Part shown: piece by piece, positions 38,148 to 48,446 of the stretch
Position numbering within the stretch: position 1 is the first letter of the stretch
Layout: each line of letters begins with the position of its first letter
Source: an uncultured Luminiphilus sp.
GTDB lineage: Bacteria; Pseudomonadota; Gammaproteobacteria; Pseudomonadales; Halieaceae
Length of the DNA: 64,000 nt
NCBI GenBank assembly: GCA_938084055.1
Contig: CALKDK010000010.1
Location: 144,097 to 208,096 of the forward strand
Reading direction: 5' to 3'
Notes under the pieces: generated by a model
Told to the model about the DNA's origin: nothing
Databases searched by the model: none
What the model saw: only the letters and a program-made list of their open reading frames with translations
Translations under genes and position numbers: made by a program

Positions 38148-40633
38148 TGGCTTCAGGCAGTGCTATGAATCCCCTCATATTGCTGCTCAGGGACTGGCGG
38201 GGTGGCGAACTGGGTGTGCTGCTTGCCGCCTTGCTCCTGGCGGTGTCCGTGGTTGTCGGAATCAGTGCTTTCGTTAGTAGCCTGCAGTCGGCGCTGCTCA
38301 GTGAGAGTAAGCAATTCCTGGCGGCGGACAGCGTAGTTCGCAGCAGCCGCGCCCTGCCCAAAGACTGGCGCCAGACCGCGGAATCGACGGGACTTGCCAC
38401 GGCCGAGACCCTTGGGTTTCCTTCTATGGCCGTCACCGACGCGGATGCGCTTTACCTGGCCTCTATCAAGGCGGTTAGCCCGGGCTACCCCCTGCGCGGC
38501 AAGCTCCGTGTCAGCAAACAGCCCTACGGGCCGATAGAGGATGCGGTGGGAATTCCCGGGCCGGGGGAGGCCTGGTTGGCGCCCCGACTCTTTGCCCTGT
38601 TAAACGTCGAGCTTGGGGACAGTGTCTGGGTTGGCGACAAGGCCCTGGAAATCAGCGGTGCCGTGCGCAGTGAACCCGACGGTGCAGGCGCCAGTTTCGG
38701 TTATGGTCCGAGGTTGTTGATGAATCTGGCAGACATACCCGCGACAGGAGTTATCCAGCCTGGGAGCCGGGTCACCTGGCGCCTGCTCCTGCGGGGCGAT
38801 GATTTGCTCCTCGAGCAGTTTACGGAATGGCTCAGACCCCAGTTGACGCAGGGTCAGAGGCTGCAGGGGGTTGAGGATGGCCAGCCAACGATCGGTCGAA
38901 CACTCGACCGGGCACAGGGGTTTTTGCTCCTGGCCGGCAGCCTGGGGGTTGTGCTGGCCGCCGCCGCAATTGCGTTGGCGGCGCGGCGGTTCTCGGTCCG
39001 GCATACGGATCACGTTGCAATCATGAAAAGCCTGGGCTCAAGCCAGGCCCGCATAGCGCGGCTGTACGGCGGCAGCCTGTTGCTGCTGGGATCGGTGGCG
39101 ACGGTTTTTGGCTGGCTGCTCGGCTGGCTCATTCAGGCGGTGTTCTTCAGACTTTTTGCCGAACAGCTGGGTGTTGAGCCCGGTGATATTGGCTATGAAC
39201 CCTTTGTCATCGGGGGTGCAACAGCGCTTGTTTGTCTGGGGTTCTTCGCCTGGCCACCACTGGAGCGGCTTGCACGGGTGCCGCCAATGCGGGTTTTGCG
39301 ACGGGATGTAGATGCGGGGCAGGCCCAGCGTAGCAGCGACTACGTCCTCGGTGCACTGGCTGTATTTGGGCTTATGTGGTGGTATTCGGGCGATATCAGG
39401 CTAACCGGAAGCGTGATTGCCGGTCTGGTACTGACCGTGGGTCTTGGGCTGATTTTGGCGCATCTGCTGCTGGGTAGCGGGCGCGTTCTGGGCAGTGCTG
39501 CAGGGAGCGTGTGGCGGCTGGGTTTGGCGAACCTGCGTCGGCGCAGCTCCGGTAACGCGCTGCAAATGGTGATCTTTGCCATCGCGATTATGTTGATGTT
39601 GGTACTCTTGATCATCCGCACGGCGCTGATAGAGCAGTGGCAGGCGCAGTTACCCGAGGGCACACCCAACCACTTTATGCTGAATATCGCACCGGCAGAG
39701 CGCGGGGATTTGTCTGGGTTCCTTGCTGAGCAGGGCATTGATCCCCAACCCCAGTTCCCCATGACTCGGGGTAGGATAATGGCCGTTAACGGGACGATGC
39801 TTGCGGATGACGAGGGCTTGGAGAACGAACGTAGGCAGCGGGAGGCCAATTTCACGCATTCAACGGTATTGCCCGCAGCCAATAAAATACTGCGCGGGCA
39901 ATGGTGGCCCGCCGACACTCGGGAACACCTGGTATCCCTCGAGCAGGAATTTGCCCAGCGGGTGGGGGCAGACATGGATGATGTGTTGACGGTGCGCATT
40001 GGTGCGGAGGAGTTCGAGGCCCGCGTCGCTAGTATTCGTGAGTCTGACTGGCAGAGCATGAGACCTAACTTCTTTGTCATTTTTCCACCCAACCTGTTGG
40101 AAGGTTTTCCAAAAACCTATCTCACCAGCTTCTTTTTGCCGGAGGCGGAGAAGTCTGTCCTGAACGCACTGCTGCGGCGTTTTCCAACCGTGACAGTGAT
40201 CGAGCTTGACATAGTGATTGGGGAAATCCGCAGCATTATAGAACGTGTAGGGCAGGCTATTGAGTTGGTGCTGGGTGTTATTTTGTTGGCCGGCGCATTG
40301 GTTCTGGTTGCCGGAGTCCAAGCGAGTGTTGACATCAGATTGCGAGAGAGTGCCCTGTTGCGGGCGCTGGGAGCGGGCAAGCGATTGCTGCTGGGATCGC
40401 TGGTCATTGAGTTTGCAGTTCTGGGTGGCTTTGCAGGCCTGCTGGCTGCACTGGGGGCGGAGGTCGCGGCTTGGGCGTTGCAAACCCTGGCGCTGGATCT
40501 GGTATACCAAGCCACTCCGGCCGTCTGGCCCCTGGGCGTGCTTGCCGGCGTCCTGTTCATCGGGACCCTGGGCTTGATCAGTTGCCGCAGAGCGGTGGTC
40601 GTGCCACCGCTTGTGGTGTTGCGCGAGGTCTGA
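38147..40633 (+). CDS. ybbP: FtsX-like ABC transporter permease (YbbP)
   Basis: RDWRGGELGVLLAALLLAVSVVVGISAFVSSLQSAL; two FtsX domains; C-terminal SCRRAVVVPPLVVLREV. Confidence 0.92.
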   Translation: MASGSAMNPLILLLRDWRGGELGVLLAALLLAVSVVVGISAFVSSLQSALLSESKQFLAADSVVRSSRALPKDWRQTAESTGLATAETLGFPSMAVTDADALYLASIKAVSPGYPLRGKLRVSKQPYGPIEDAVGIPGPGEAWLAPRLFALLNVELGDSVWVGDKALEISGAVRSEPDGAGASFGYGPRLLMNLADIPATGVIQPGSRVTWRLLLRGDDLLLEQFTEWLRPQLTQGQRLQGVEDGQPTIGRTLDRAQGFLLLAGSLGVVLAAAAIALAARRFSVRHTDHVAIMKSLGSSQARIARLYGGSLLLLGSVATVFGWLLGWLIQAVFFRLFAEQLGVEPGDIGYEPFVIGGATALVCLGFFAWPPLERLARVPPMRVLRRDVDAGQAQRSSDYVLGALAVFGLMWWYSGDIRLTGSVIAGLVLTVGLGLILAHLLLGSGRVLGSAAGSVWRLGLANLRRRSSGNALQMVIFAIAIMLMLVLLIIRTALIEQWQAQLPEGTPNHFMLNIAPAERGDLSGFLAEQGIDPQPQFPMTRGRIMAVNGTMLADDEGLENERRQREANFTHSTVLPAANKILRGQWWPADTREHLVSLEQEFAQRVGADMDDVLTVRIGAEEFEARVASIRESDWQSMRPNFFVIFPPNLLEGFPKTYLTSFFLPEAEKSVLNALLRRFPTVTVIELDIVIGEIRSIIERVGQAIELVLGVILLAGALVLVAGVQASVDIRLRESALLRALGAGKRLLLGSLVIEFAVLGGFAGLLAALGAEVAAWALQTLALDLVYQATPAVWPLGVLAGVLFIGTLGLISCRRAVVVPPLVVLREV

Positions 40634-40640
40634 GCGTCAA

Positions 40641-41621
40641 TTAACCCAGCAGGTGGGCGACAGCGTCACGTTCCTCACACAGTTCCCCGGCTGTGGCATC
40701 CATTTTCTGGCGACTGAATTCCCCCACCCTAACGCCCTCGACAATTGACCAGTCGCCGTCTTTGCAGCGGCAGGGGAAGGAGTAGATCAAGCCTTCGGGA
40801 ATGCCGTAAGAGCCATCGGAATAAACCCCCATGGACACCCAATCATCCCCGTCGGTACCGAGGGCCCAGCTGCGCATATGGTCGATAGCAGCATTGGCGG
40901 CGGAGGCCGCGGAGGATGCACCGCGCGCCTCGATGATGGCTGCCCCGCGCTGCTGGACGGTGGGGATGAAAGATTCCTCGTACCACGCCTGCTCGATGGC
41001 GTCGATGGCGGCCCGGCCTTGCACCTCTGTGTTGAACAGGTCGGGATATTGGGTAGCAGAATGATTCCCCCAAATGGTCATACGCTTTACGTCGTTGACG
41101 GTGGCGCCGAGCCTTTGGGCAATCTGGGTCTTGGCTCGGTTGTGATCAAGCCGGGTCATCGCGGTGAAATTCCGTGGGTCCATGTCCGGCGCATTGCGTT
41201 GGGTAATCAATGCATTGGTGTTGGCTGGGTTGCCAACCACGAGGATTTTCGCCGCGCGTGAGGCATGGTCGTTAATCGCCTTGCCCTGAACGGAGAAAAT
41301 CGCGGCATTGGCCTCCAGCAAATCCTTGCGTTCCATCCCGGGGCCGCGGGGACGGGCGCCGACCAGCAGCGCGTAGTCCGTATCCTTGAAGCCCACCTCC
41401 GGATCATCGGTGCAAACGACGCCGGCGAGGAGGGGGAAAGCGCAGTCGTCCAGCTCCATGCGTACGCCCTCAAGGGCGGTCATGGCAGGTGTGATGTCAA
41501 GTAATTGGAGTATGACGGGCTGATCGTCCCCCAGCATGGCGCCCGAGGCGATACGAAACAGAAGTGCGTAGCCAATCTGGCCGGCGGCGCCGGTTACTGT
41601 GACGCGAACGGGTGCTTTCAT
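40641..41621 (-). CDS. mdh: Malate dehydrogenase
   Basis: [71 protein letters not shown]; start [11 protein letters not shown]. Confidence 0.95.
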   Translation of the reverse strand: MKAPVRVTVTGAAGQIGYALLFRIASGAMLGDDQPVILQLLDITPAMTALEGVRMELDDCAFPLLAGVVCTDDPEVGFKDTDYALLVGARPRGPGMERKDLLEANAAIFSVQGKAINDHASRAAKILVVGNPANTNALITQRNAPDMDPRNFTAMTRLDHNRAKTQIAQRLGATVNDVKRMTIWGNHSATQYPDLFNTEVQGRAAIDAIEQAWYEESFIPTVQQRGAAIIEARGASSAASAANAAIDHMRSWALGTDGDDWVSMGVYSDGSYGIPEGLIYSFPCRCKDGDWSIVEGVRVGEFSRQKMDATAGELCEERDAVAHLLG

Positions 41622-41822
41622 AATGGATTCCCCAAATAGTGTGTTCAAGGTGCCTGGGTTATGCGGGCGACACTGCGTTCATCGCACATGCGGGCGGGAT
41701 TTTCCGGTGCTGGCGGCAAAAACTCAAGTGAACTGCCCCGGCTGCGAAGCTTTTATCAGGATTTTTGGACCCAAAAGCACCGTTTCTATATCATCGACCC
41801 TCGTTTCTTCAGGTAGCGGGAC

Positions 41823-42728
41823 ATGCCATCACCCACCGGGAACAAGTTGACAGCGATCGAGGTACCGGGCCCAGACACGCCGACCCGACCCGTTGACAGC
41901 CGCAAACGCGATTACGCCTTTAACAAGTTGCGCAAGCGGCTGCGGAGAAACGTTGGCAGTGCGATCGCGGATTTTTCAATGATTGAGTCGGGCGATCGGG
42001 TGATGGTTTGCCTGTCGGGAGGCAAGGATTCCTACGCCATGCTGGATATCCTGATGCACCTGCGCGCCAGTGCACCTGTTGAATTCGAACTGATCGCCGT
42101 AAATCTTGACCAGAAACAGCCCGGATTTCCCGAGGGTATCCTCCCGGATTACCTGGAGAAGCTGGGCGTTCCCTTTTACATACTGGAGCGTGATACCTAC
42201 AGCGTTGTGAAATCCGTGATTCCGGAGGGCAAAACAACCTGTGGCCTGTGCTCGCGCCTGCGGCGTGGCACACTGTACGGATTTGCAGAGCGGATTGGTG
42301 CCACTAAAATCGCGCTGGGGCATCACCGTGATGATATTGTCGAAACGCTGTTCCTGAACCTGTTTTTCGCCGGCAAACTCAAGGCAATGCCGCCGAAGCT
42401 TCTGAGCGATGATCGCCGCAATGTGGTGATTCGGCCTATGGCCTATTGCAAGGAGGAGGACTTGGCCCGCTATGCCGAGGCCCGGGAGTTTCCCATTATT
42501 CCCTGTAATCTCTGCGGGTCCCAGGACAATTTGCAGCGCCAGGAGATAAAGCAAATGCTAAGGCAGTGGGAGGGACAGTACCCGGGTCGAATGGAAACCA
42601 TTTTTAAGGCACTGAGCAGCGTGTCACCCTCTCAGTTATGTGACAGGAATATGTTTAATTTCAATGATTTACGAATTGAAATTGATCAAGAAATTCATCT
42701 TCCAGAGCTGCGGGTTGTGCAGCTCTGA
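41823..42728 (+). CDS. ttcA: tRNA 2-thiocytidine(32) synthetase
   Basis: [20 protein letters not shown]-loop, [29 protein letters not shown]. Confidence 0.95.
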   Translation: MPSPTGNKLTAIEVPGPDTPTRPVDSRKRDYAFNKLRKRLRRNVGSAIADFSMIESGDRVMVCLSGGKDSYAMLDILMHLRASAPVEFELIAVNLDQKQPGFPEGILPDYLEKLGVPFYILERDTYSVVKSVIPEGKTTCGLCSRLRRGTLYGFAERIGATKIALGHHRDDIVETLFLNLFFAGKLKAMPPKLLSDDRRNVVIRPMAYCKEEDLARYAEAREFPIIPCNLCGSQDNLQRQEIKQMLRQWEGQYPGRMETIFKALSSVSPSQLCDRNMFNFNDLRIEIDQEIHLPELRVVQL

Positions 42729-42746
42729 ATGGTCACGCGGCGGCCG

Positions 42747-43340
42747 ATGAAACACCTGTTGACGCTGGAAAACGTCGCCCTGGAGCGGGGTGTGCGGCAG
42801 CTGTTGAGCGGTGTACAGCTCAAGGTTGCCCGGGGCGAACTATGGCAAATAGTGGGTGGCAACGGCAGCGGCAAGACCAGCCTGCTGCGCGCAATTTCGG
42901 GACTCGCCCGACTCGGGCTGCAGGGTTCGGTCAACTGCTCATCGAGCCTACTGTTCCAGGGCCATCTTGCCGGCCTCAAAGCAGGTCTCACCTGCCGGGA
43001 GAACCTTCGCTGGCACGGTAGCGGACGGGTAGGCTCCGCCAAGAACCACATCGATAGCGCGCTGCAAGCGGTGGGATTGGCGGGTTGTGAGGATACGGTG
43101 CTCAGCCACCTGTCCGCTGGGCAGCAGCGGCGCGTTGGTCTGGCGCGGCTGTGGTTGTCCGATGCTGACCTTTGGCTCCTCGACGAGCCGTTCACGGCGA
43201 TCGACGTGCAGGGTACGTCACTACTGGAGACGCAGCTGCAGACGCACTGCCGGGCGGGGGGGGCGGTGGTATTTACCAGCCACCAGCCTACTGCCATCGA
43301 AGGGCTGAGGGTGCTCGACCTCAACCAATATGCCGCCTAA
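42747..43340 (+). CDS. ccmA: Heme exporter ATP-binding protein
   Basis: IVGGNGSGKTSLLRAISGLARL, HLSAGQQRRVGLARLWLSDADLWLLDEPFTAID. Confidence 0.93.
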   Translation: MKHLLTLENVALERGVRQLLSGVQLKVARGELWQIVGGNGSGKTSLLRAISGLARLGLQGSVNCSSSLLFQGHLAGLKAGLTCRENLRWHGSGRVGSAKNHIDSALQAVGLAGCEDTVLSHLSAGQQRRVGLARLWLSDADLWLLDEPFTAIDVQGTSLLETQLQTHCRAGGAVVFTSHQPTAIEGLRVLDLNQYAA

Positions 43341-44013
43341 CCTGACCACTTTCCTGCGCTTTCAGGCCCAGCGGCATTTGCGCAGCGCCCTCAGACGTCC
43401 CGGCGATATCCTGAATCCACTGGTCTTTTTCCTGATGGTGGTCACTCTTTTTCCGCTTGGGCTGGGCCCGGATCCGGATGTGCTCGCGGGTCTCGCTCCC
43501 GGCATTGTCTGGGTTGTAGCCCTGTTGTCCAGCCTGATTGTCAGTGGCCGCTTGTTCCAAACGGATTATGAGGACGGCACGCTGGAACAACTGGTGCTGG
43601 CGCCTCACCCGCTGGCACTGTCCGCGCTGGCGGAAATAATCAGTCACTGGCTGCTCAGTGGCGTGGTTTTGGCGGCGGCCTCACCCATTTTTGCGGCCAT
43701 GCTCAATATGCCGGTCCAGGCGGTCCCCGTATTGGTGATCAGCCTGCTTCTGGGCACGCTCTGCCTGTCGCTGGTTGGAGCGGTGGGCGCGGCACTTACG
43801 GTGGGATTACGCCGTGGCGGCGTGCTGCTTTCCCTGCTAACCATCCCGCTGACCGTCCCCATCCTTATTTTCGGGACCAGCGCTGTGCGCGAGGCGGTGT
43901 TGGGGTATGACCCCTCGAGTTGGTTGGCGCTCATGGGTGCCCTGGCTGCGATTGGGTTAATCCTCGCCCCTTTGGCTGCCGCGGCAGGCCTGCGAATTTC
44001 ATTGGAGGCTTGA
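43330..44013 (+). CDS. ccmB: Heme exporter permease CcmB
   Basis: LNPLVFFLMVVTLFPLGLGPDPDVLAGLAPGIVWVVALLSSLIVSGRLFQTDYEDGTLEQLVL. Confidence 0.95.
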   Translation: MPPNLTTFLRFQAQRHLRSALRRPGDILNPLVFFLMVVTLFPLGLGPDPDVLAGLAPGIVWVVALLSSLIVSGRLFQTDYEDGTLEQLVLAPHPLALSALAEIISHWLLSGVVLAAASPIFAAMLNMPVQAVPVLVISLLLGTLCLSLVGAVGAALTVGLRRGGVLLSLLTIPLTVPILIFGTSAVREAVLGYDPSSWLALMGALAAIGLILAPLAAAAGLRISLEA

Positions 44014-44052
44014 GCACAATGTTTTTGGTACCGAACGGGATATAATTACAGG

Positions 44053-44784
44053 ATGTGGGCGTTCATACACAAAATGGGGTCACCCCCCTGGTTCTTCCGA
44101 TTTGCCACAGCCGTGATTCGCTGGTTGCTGCCAATAGTGCTGCTGGCGCTGCTGGCCGGCAGCCTATGGGGCTTGCTGTATGCGCCCCCCGATTTTCGGC
44201 AGGGCAACAGTTACCGCATTATTTTTATTCACGTGCCCTCAGCCGTGGTGGCGCTGGCCGGTTACTACGTCATGGCCAGCGCGGGTCTTGTCAGTCTGGT
44301 TTGGAAAATCAAAATGGCAGATACCGCCATGCGTGCCGTGGCGCCGATCGGGGCCGCCCTGACCTTTGTCGCACTCGTTACCGGTGCGATCTGGGGCAAA
44401 CCCACCTGGGGCGCCTGGTGGGTCTGGGACGCTCGGATTACCTCCATGCTCATACTCTTTTTTCTCTATCTGGGTGTCATGGCGCTGTTTGAGGCTTATG
44501 ACAATAAAGCCGCCGCAGCAAAAGCCTGTGCCGTGCTGTCCCTCGTGGGCACCGTCAATATCCCAATCATCTACAAATCAGTGGATTGGTGGTACAGCCT
44601 GCACCAGCCCGCATCGATCAAGTTCAGCGGCGAAACGGCCATAGATGCCTCCATGCTCTATCCCCTGTTGCTGATGATCGCCGCATTTTATGGCCTATTT
44701 GCCCTGTTGGTTTTGTTGAATATGCGTTCCGAGCTCCTCGCCACGCACCGGCAGTCGGCTTGGCTCAGGACGGAGTTGGGTTAA
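44053..44784 (+). CDS. ccmC: Heme exporter protein CcmC
   Basis: WGKPTWGAWWVWDARITSMLILFFLYLG tryptophan-rich WWD motif; NIPIIYKSVDWWYSLHQPASI. Confidence 0.96.
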   Translation: MWAFIHKMGSPPWFFRFATAVIRWLLPIVLLALLAGSLWGLLYAPPDFRQGNSYRIIFIHVPSAVVALAGYYVMASAGLVSLVWKIKMADTAMRAVAPIGAALTFVALVTGAIWGKPTWGAWWVWDARITSMLILFFLYLGVMALFEAYDNKAAAAKACAVLSLVGTVNIPIIYKSVDWWYSLHQPASIKFSGETAIDASMLYPLLLMIAAFYGLFALLVLLNMRSELLATHRQSAWLRTELG

Positions 44785-44996
44785 TGTATTTTGAGAATAT
44801 GGCGGCTGTTTGGCATATGGAGGGTCATGGGGTTTTCGTGTGGTCCGCCTACGGCATAACGTTTATGGTTATAGGGCTGATGCTGGCGCTGCCGCTGTTG
44901 CGCGGGCGGCGGCTGGCGCGTGCCATTCATGCGGACGAGCGGCGACGGGCTGCTGCAGTCACCCCTGGAGGTGCGAGCAATGCATCCGATACGTAA
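44784..44996 (+). CDS. ccmD: Heme exporter protein CcmD
   Basis: Short single-TM MYFENMAAVWHMEGHGVFVWSAYGITFMVIGLMLALPLLRGRRL between ccmC and ccmE; ATG overlaps ccmC stop. Confidence 0.88.
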   Translation: MYFENMAAVWHMEGHGVFVWSAYGITFMVIGLMLALPLLRGRRLARAIHADERRRAAAVTPGGASNASDT

Positions 44997-45441
44997 ACAA
45001 AGGCTGACCATCGCACTGCTGGTGGTCCTGCTCTCCAGTGCTGCGGTGGGCTTGGTCGGTTATGCCCTCAGGGGCAATATCAATCTGTTCTACCCTCCGG
45101 CTGACATTGTCGCAGGCAAAGCGCCTATGGATCGACCTATCCGGGTGGGCGGTATGGTGGTGGAGGGGAGTATTGTTCGATCAGGGCAGGACTTAACCAC
45201 GCATTTCGACGTCACCGATTACGACGGTACTGTCAGGGTGAGCTACACGGGGATCCTGCCTGACTTGTTCGCCGAGGGTGAAGGCGTGGTGGCGTCGGGC
45301 AGGTTGTCCGCAGATGGAAGCTTCAGTGCAACTGAGGTGTTGGCCAAGCACGATGAGAACTACATGCCGCCCGAAGTCGCCGAAGCGCTGGAGGGCAAAG
45401 GTCCTGACAACAGACCCTACGGCAAGGGGGGGAAGAGTTGA
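44980..45441 (+). CDS. ccmE: Cytochrome c maturation heme chaperone CcmE
   Basis: MHPIRKQRLTIALL; MVVEGSIVRSG, DLFAEGEGVVASGRL, LAKHDENYMPPEVAEAL (HDENY heme-binding motif). Confidence 0.96.
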   Translation: MHPIRKQRLTIALLVVLLSSAAVGLVGYALRGNINLFYPPADIVAGKAPMDRPIRVGGMVVEGSIVRSGQDLTTHFDVTDYDGTVRVSYTGILPDLFAEGEGVVASGRLSADGSFSATEVLAKHDENYMPPEVAEALEGKGPDNRPYGKGGKS

Positions 45442-47426
45442 TGCTGGCTGAGCTGGGTCATTTCGCGCTGATAGTGGCGTTCGTGCTGGCCTGCCTGCAG
45501 GGCGTTGCGCCGCTGTGGGGGGCCTGGCGCGGAAATACTGCCATGATGCTAATGGCGCCGGCGCTGGCTGTCGGGGTTTTCGTGTTTGTTTTGATTGCCT
45601 TCGGTGTGCTGACCGCGACGTTTCTACAGGATGATTTTTCGGTCAAGGTGGTGGCTTCAAATTCCAACTCGCTAATGCCACCCATTTATAAATTTTCAGC
45701 CGTGTGGGGCAATCACGAAGGATCCCTGTTGTTATGGGTTCTTATCCTCTCGGGGTGGATGCTTGCCGTAGCCCAGTTCAGCCGCGGATTGCCACTCACT
45801 GTCCTGGCCCGTGTCCTCGGTGTCATGGGACTGGTTGCCGTTGGCTTTATCGCTTTTTCCCTGTTGACTTCCAATCCCTTCGAGCGCCTCCTGCCCGGGG
45901 TGCCGGCCGATGGCCAGGACCTTAATCCGCTGCTCCAGGACCCCGGCCTGATTATCCACCCACCACTCCTCTACATGGGCTATGTCGGATTTTCCGTCCC
46001 GTTTGCCTTTGCCATTGCAGCACTGCTCGCGGGTCGTCTGGATGCGGCCTGGGCGCGTTGGTCCCGCCCCTGGACCAATGTTGCCTGGGGTTTTCTGTCT
46101 CTGGGTATCATGCTGGGCAGTTGGTGGGCGTACTACGAGCTGGGCTGGGGCGGCTGGTGGTTCTGGGATCCTGTTGAAAACGCATCCTTCATGCCGTGGC
46201 TGGTGGGAACCGCACTGGTCCACTCACTGGCGGTCACGGAGAAGCGCGGGTTGTTCCGGTCCTGGACGGTGCTGCTGGCCATAGCAGCCTTCTCCCTCTC
46301 GCTACTGGGGACCTTTCTCGTGCGCTCTGGTGTCCTCACGTCCGTGCATGCCTTTGCTGCTGATCCGGATCGGGGGCTCTTCATTCTCATTTTTCTGGCG
46401 GCCGTCATCGGCGGATCGCTGTTCCTGTACGCACTTCGTGCTCCAACGGTTGCGAGTCGGGTGCATTACGGAGCGTTCTCTCGGGAGGCGCTGCTGCTGG
46501 CCAACAACTTTATCTTCGTTATTTCCGCAGCTACCGTGCTGCTGGGCACGCTGTTTCCTCTCATCATGGATGCACTGGGACAGGGGAAGTATTCGGTGGG
46601 CCCGCCGTACTTTAACGCCGTTTTTGTGCCGTTAATGGCGCTTCTGGTGCCCTTTATGGGGATTGGGCCAATTTCCCGCTGGAAGCAGGACCAGCCGGCA
46701 CGCTGGCGCCATGAATTACTGCAGCCCGCACTGGTTGTGCTTTTGATGGCGGCGGTACTGCCCCTGGTGACGCATGGATTTAATATTTGGGTAGCCCTTG
46801 CGGTGCTGCTGGCGGGCTGGTTGCTGATTGGTTTGCTTCGGGATCTGCTGGAGCGGACTCGCTCAGCCCGAGGTCTGGCGGCTAAAGCGCGTCGCCTGAC
46901 GCCCAGCTATCTGGGTATGTGGCTGGCTCACCTTGGGTTCGCCGCCATGGTGCTCGGCGTGACGGTTGTCAGCCAGCACAGCATCGAACGTGATCTACGG
47001 ATGGAGCCCGGTGACGTGCAGGAGATAGCAGGCTACCGCTTTGAGTTTCTCAGGGTGACCCAGGTGCAGGGACCCAACTACGACGCTGACCAGGCAGACT
47101 TCCGTATTCTTCGCGGCGAACAGGTGGTTGCGGTGCTGTCACCCCAGAAACGGCGGTACCGGGCCAGTGGCCAGGTGATGACCGAAGCGGCGATCGATCC
47201 GGGGGTGTCTCGTGATTTGTTTATTGCTATGGGTGAGCCCGTCGGAGACTCGGCCTGGGCCATCCGCCTACAATACAAGCCAATGATCCGCTGGATCTGG
47301 TTTGGTGCCCTGCTGGTCGGTTTTGGTGCGATCACAACCACACTCGACAAGCGCTATCGGCTGACGCAGCGTCGGTCAGCACCGGCTGACAGTCATCCGG
47401 CGCTGGACGGTCATGCCAAGGCTTAA
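45441..47426 (+). CDS. ccmF: Heme lyase subunit CcmF
   Basis: VWGNHEGSLLLWVLILSGWM, GWGGWWFWDPVENASFMPWLVGTALVHSL WWD motif. Confidence 0.96.
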   Translation: MLAELGHFALIVAFVLACLQGVAPLWGAWRGNTAMMLMAPALAVGVFVFVLIAFGVLTATFLQDDFSVKVVASNSNSLMPPIYKFSAVWGNHEGSLLLWVLILSGWMLAVAQFSRGLPLTVLARVLGVMGLVAVGFIAFSLLTSNPFERLLPGVPADGQDLNPLLQDPGLIIHPPLLYMGYVGFSVPFAFAIAALLAGRLDAAWARWSRPWTNVAWGFLSLGIMLGSWWAYYELGWGGWWFWDPVENASFMPWLVGTALVHSLAVTEKRGLFRSWTVLLAIAAFSLSLLGTFLVRSGVLTSVHAFAADPDRGLFILIFLAAVIGGSLFLYALRAPTVASRVHYGAFSREALLLANNFIFVISAATVLLGTLFPLIMDALGQGKYSVGPPYFNAVFVPLMALLVPFMGIGPISRWKQDQPARWRHELLQPALVVLLMAAVLPLVTHGFNIWVALAVLLAGWLLIGLLRDLLERTRSARGLAAKARRLTPSYLGMWLAHLGFAAMVLGVTVVSQHSIERDLRMEPGDVQEIAGYRFEFLRVTQVQGPNYDADQADFRILRGEQVVAVLSPQKRRYRASGQVMTEAAIDPGVSRDLFIAMGEPVGDSAWAIRLQYKPMIRWIWFGALLVGFGAITTTLDKRYRLTQRRSAPADSHPALDGHAKA

Positions 47427-47949
47427 GTTATTTTTGCCGCTGGGTGCCTTTTTCCTCCTTGGGCTTTTGCTTTTCCGGGGCCTGTCACTGGACCCCACGG
47501 CCCTGCCGTCGGCATTGGTCGGCAAGCGCTTTCCTGAGTTTGAGCTCATGGGGTTGCGGTCCGGGGAGCCGGTCACCCGGGCAGCACTCGTTGGCGATCC
47601 CATGCTGGTGAATGTTTGGGCGACCTGGTGTTACTCCTGCCGGGTTGAGCATCCCTTCTTGCTTGACCTTGCTGAGCGGGGCATAAAAATAGTGGGGTTG
47701 AATTATAAAGATGACAGTGCCAAGGCCGTGGCCTGGCTCGATGAACTGGGTGACCCCTATGCTATTTCCGTCGCCGATACAGACGGTACCCTGGGGCTCG
47801 ATATGGGTGTCTACGGAGCGCCTGAGACCTATGTGGTAGACGCCCGGGGAGTGGTACAGTACCGACACGTTGGGGTGCTGGACGCTGGGGTTTGGCAGTC
47901 TGAACTGTCGGCGTGGTTCGGTGCGGCAGCGGTGGGAGAAGCTCGGTGA
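47413..47949 (+). CDS. ccmG: Thiol:disulfide interchange protein CcmG/DsbE
   Basis: NVWATWCYSCRVEHPFLLDLAERGIKIVGLNYKDD; GVYGAPETYVVDARGVVQYRHVG. Confidence 0.93.
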   Translation: MPRLKLFLPLGAFFLLGLLLFRGLSLDPTALPSALVGKRFPEFELMGLRSGEPVTRAALVGDPMLVNVWATWCYSCRVEHPFLLDLAERGIKIVGLNYKDDSAKAVAWLDELGDPYAISVADTDGTLGLDMGVYGAPETYVVDARGVVQYRHVGVLDAGVWQSELSAWFGAAAVGEAR

Positions 47950-48446
47950 AGGTCATCACGATCCTGCCTTACAGGCGCGTATTGGCCTTGACTATGCTGT
48001 TCTGGACCTGCGTCGCCGCGGCAGTCATCGAAACCTACGAGTTCTCCGATCCCAGCCTGGAGCTCCGCTATCATGCGTTGAGCGACGAATTGAGGTGCCC
48101 GAAATGCCAAAACCAGACGATCGCTGACTCCAACGCCCCAATCGCCAAAGACTTGCGATTCCTGCTACACCAGCAATTGGAGGAGGGGGCGAGCGATGCG
48201 GAGATCCTGGATTTTATGGTGGCCCGCTACGGGGAGTTTGTTCGCTATCGGCCCGGGCTTGACGGCCGGACAATGGTGCTCTGGTATGGCCCTTTGCTGG
48301 TGACGATACTGGGGCTTCTTGGCCTGGCTATGCATCTTCGCGGCAGGACCCAAACGGCCCCGTTGACGGCGCCCAGCGAAGGAGAGCGTGCCGCGCTACG
48401 AGCGAAAATCAGTGACAGGCTCCAGGGAGGGGGCGAGCCCCGGTGA
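47946..48446 (+). CDS. ccmH: Cytochrome c maturation protein CcmH
   Basis: LSDELRCPKCQNQTIADSNAPIAKDLRFLLHQQLEEGASDAEILDFMVARYGEFVRYRP; GTG start overlapping ccmG stop. Confidence 0.93.
   Translation: MKVITILPYRRVLALTMLFWTCVAAAVIETYEFSDPSLELRYHALSDELRCPKCQNQTIADSNAPIAKDLRFLLHQQLEEGASDAEILDFMVARYGEFVRYRPGLDGRTMVLWYGPLLVTILGLLGLAMHLRGRTQTAPLTAPSEGERAALRAKISDRLQGGGEPR

Noticed and set aside
39340-40092. 250-aa minus-strand ORF within ybbP
   Set aside because: Antisense to a well-supported FtsX permease; Ser/Arg/Pro-rich chance translation.
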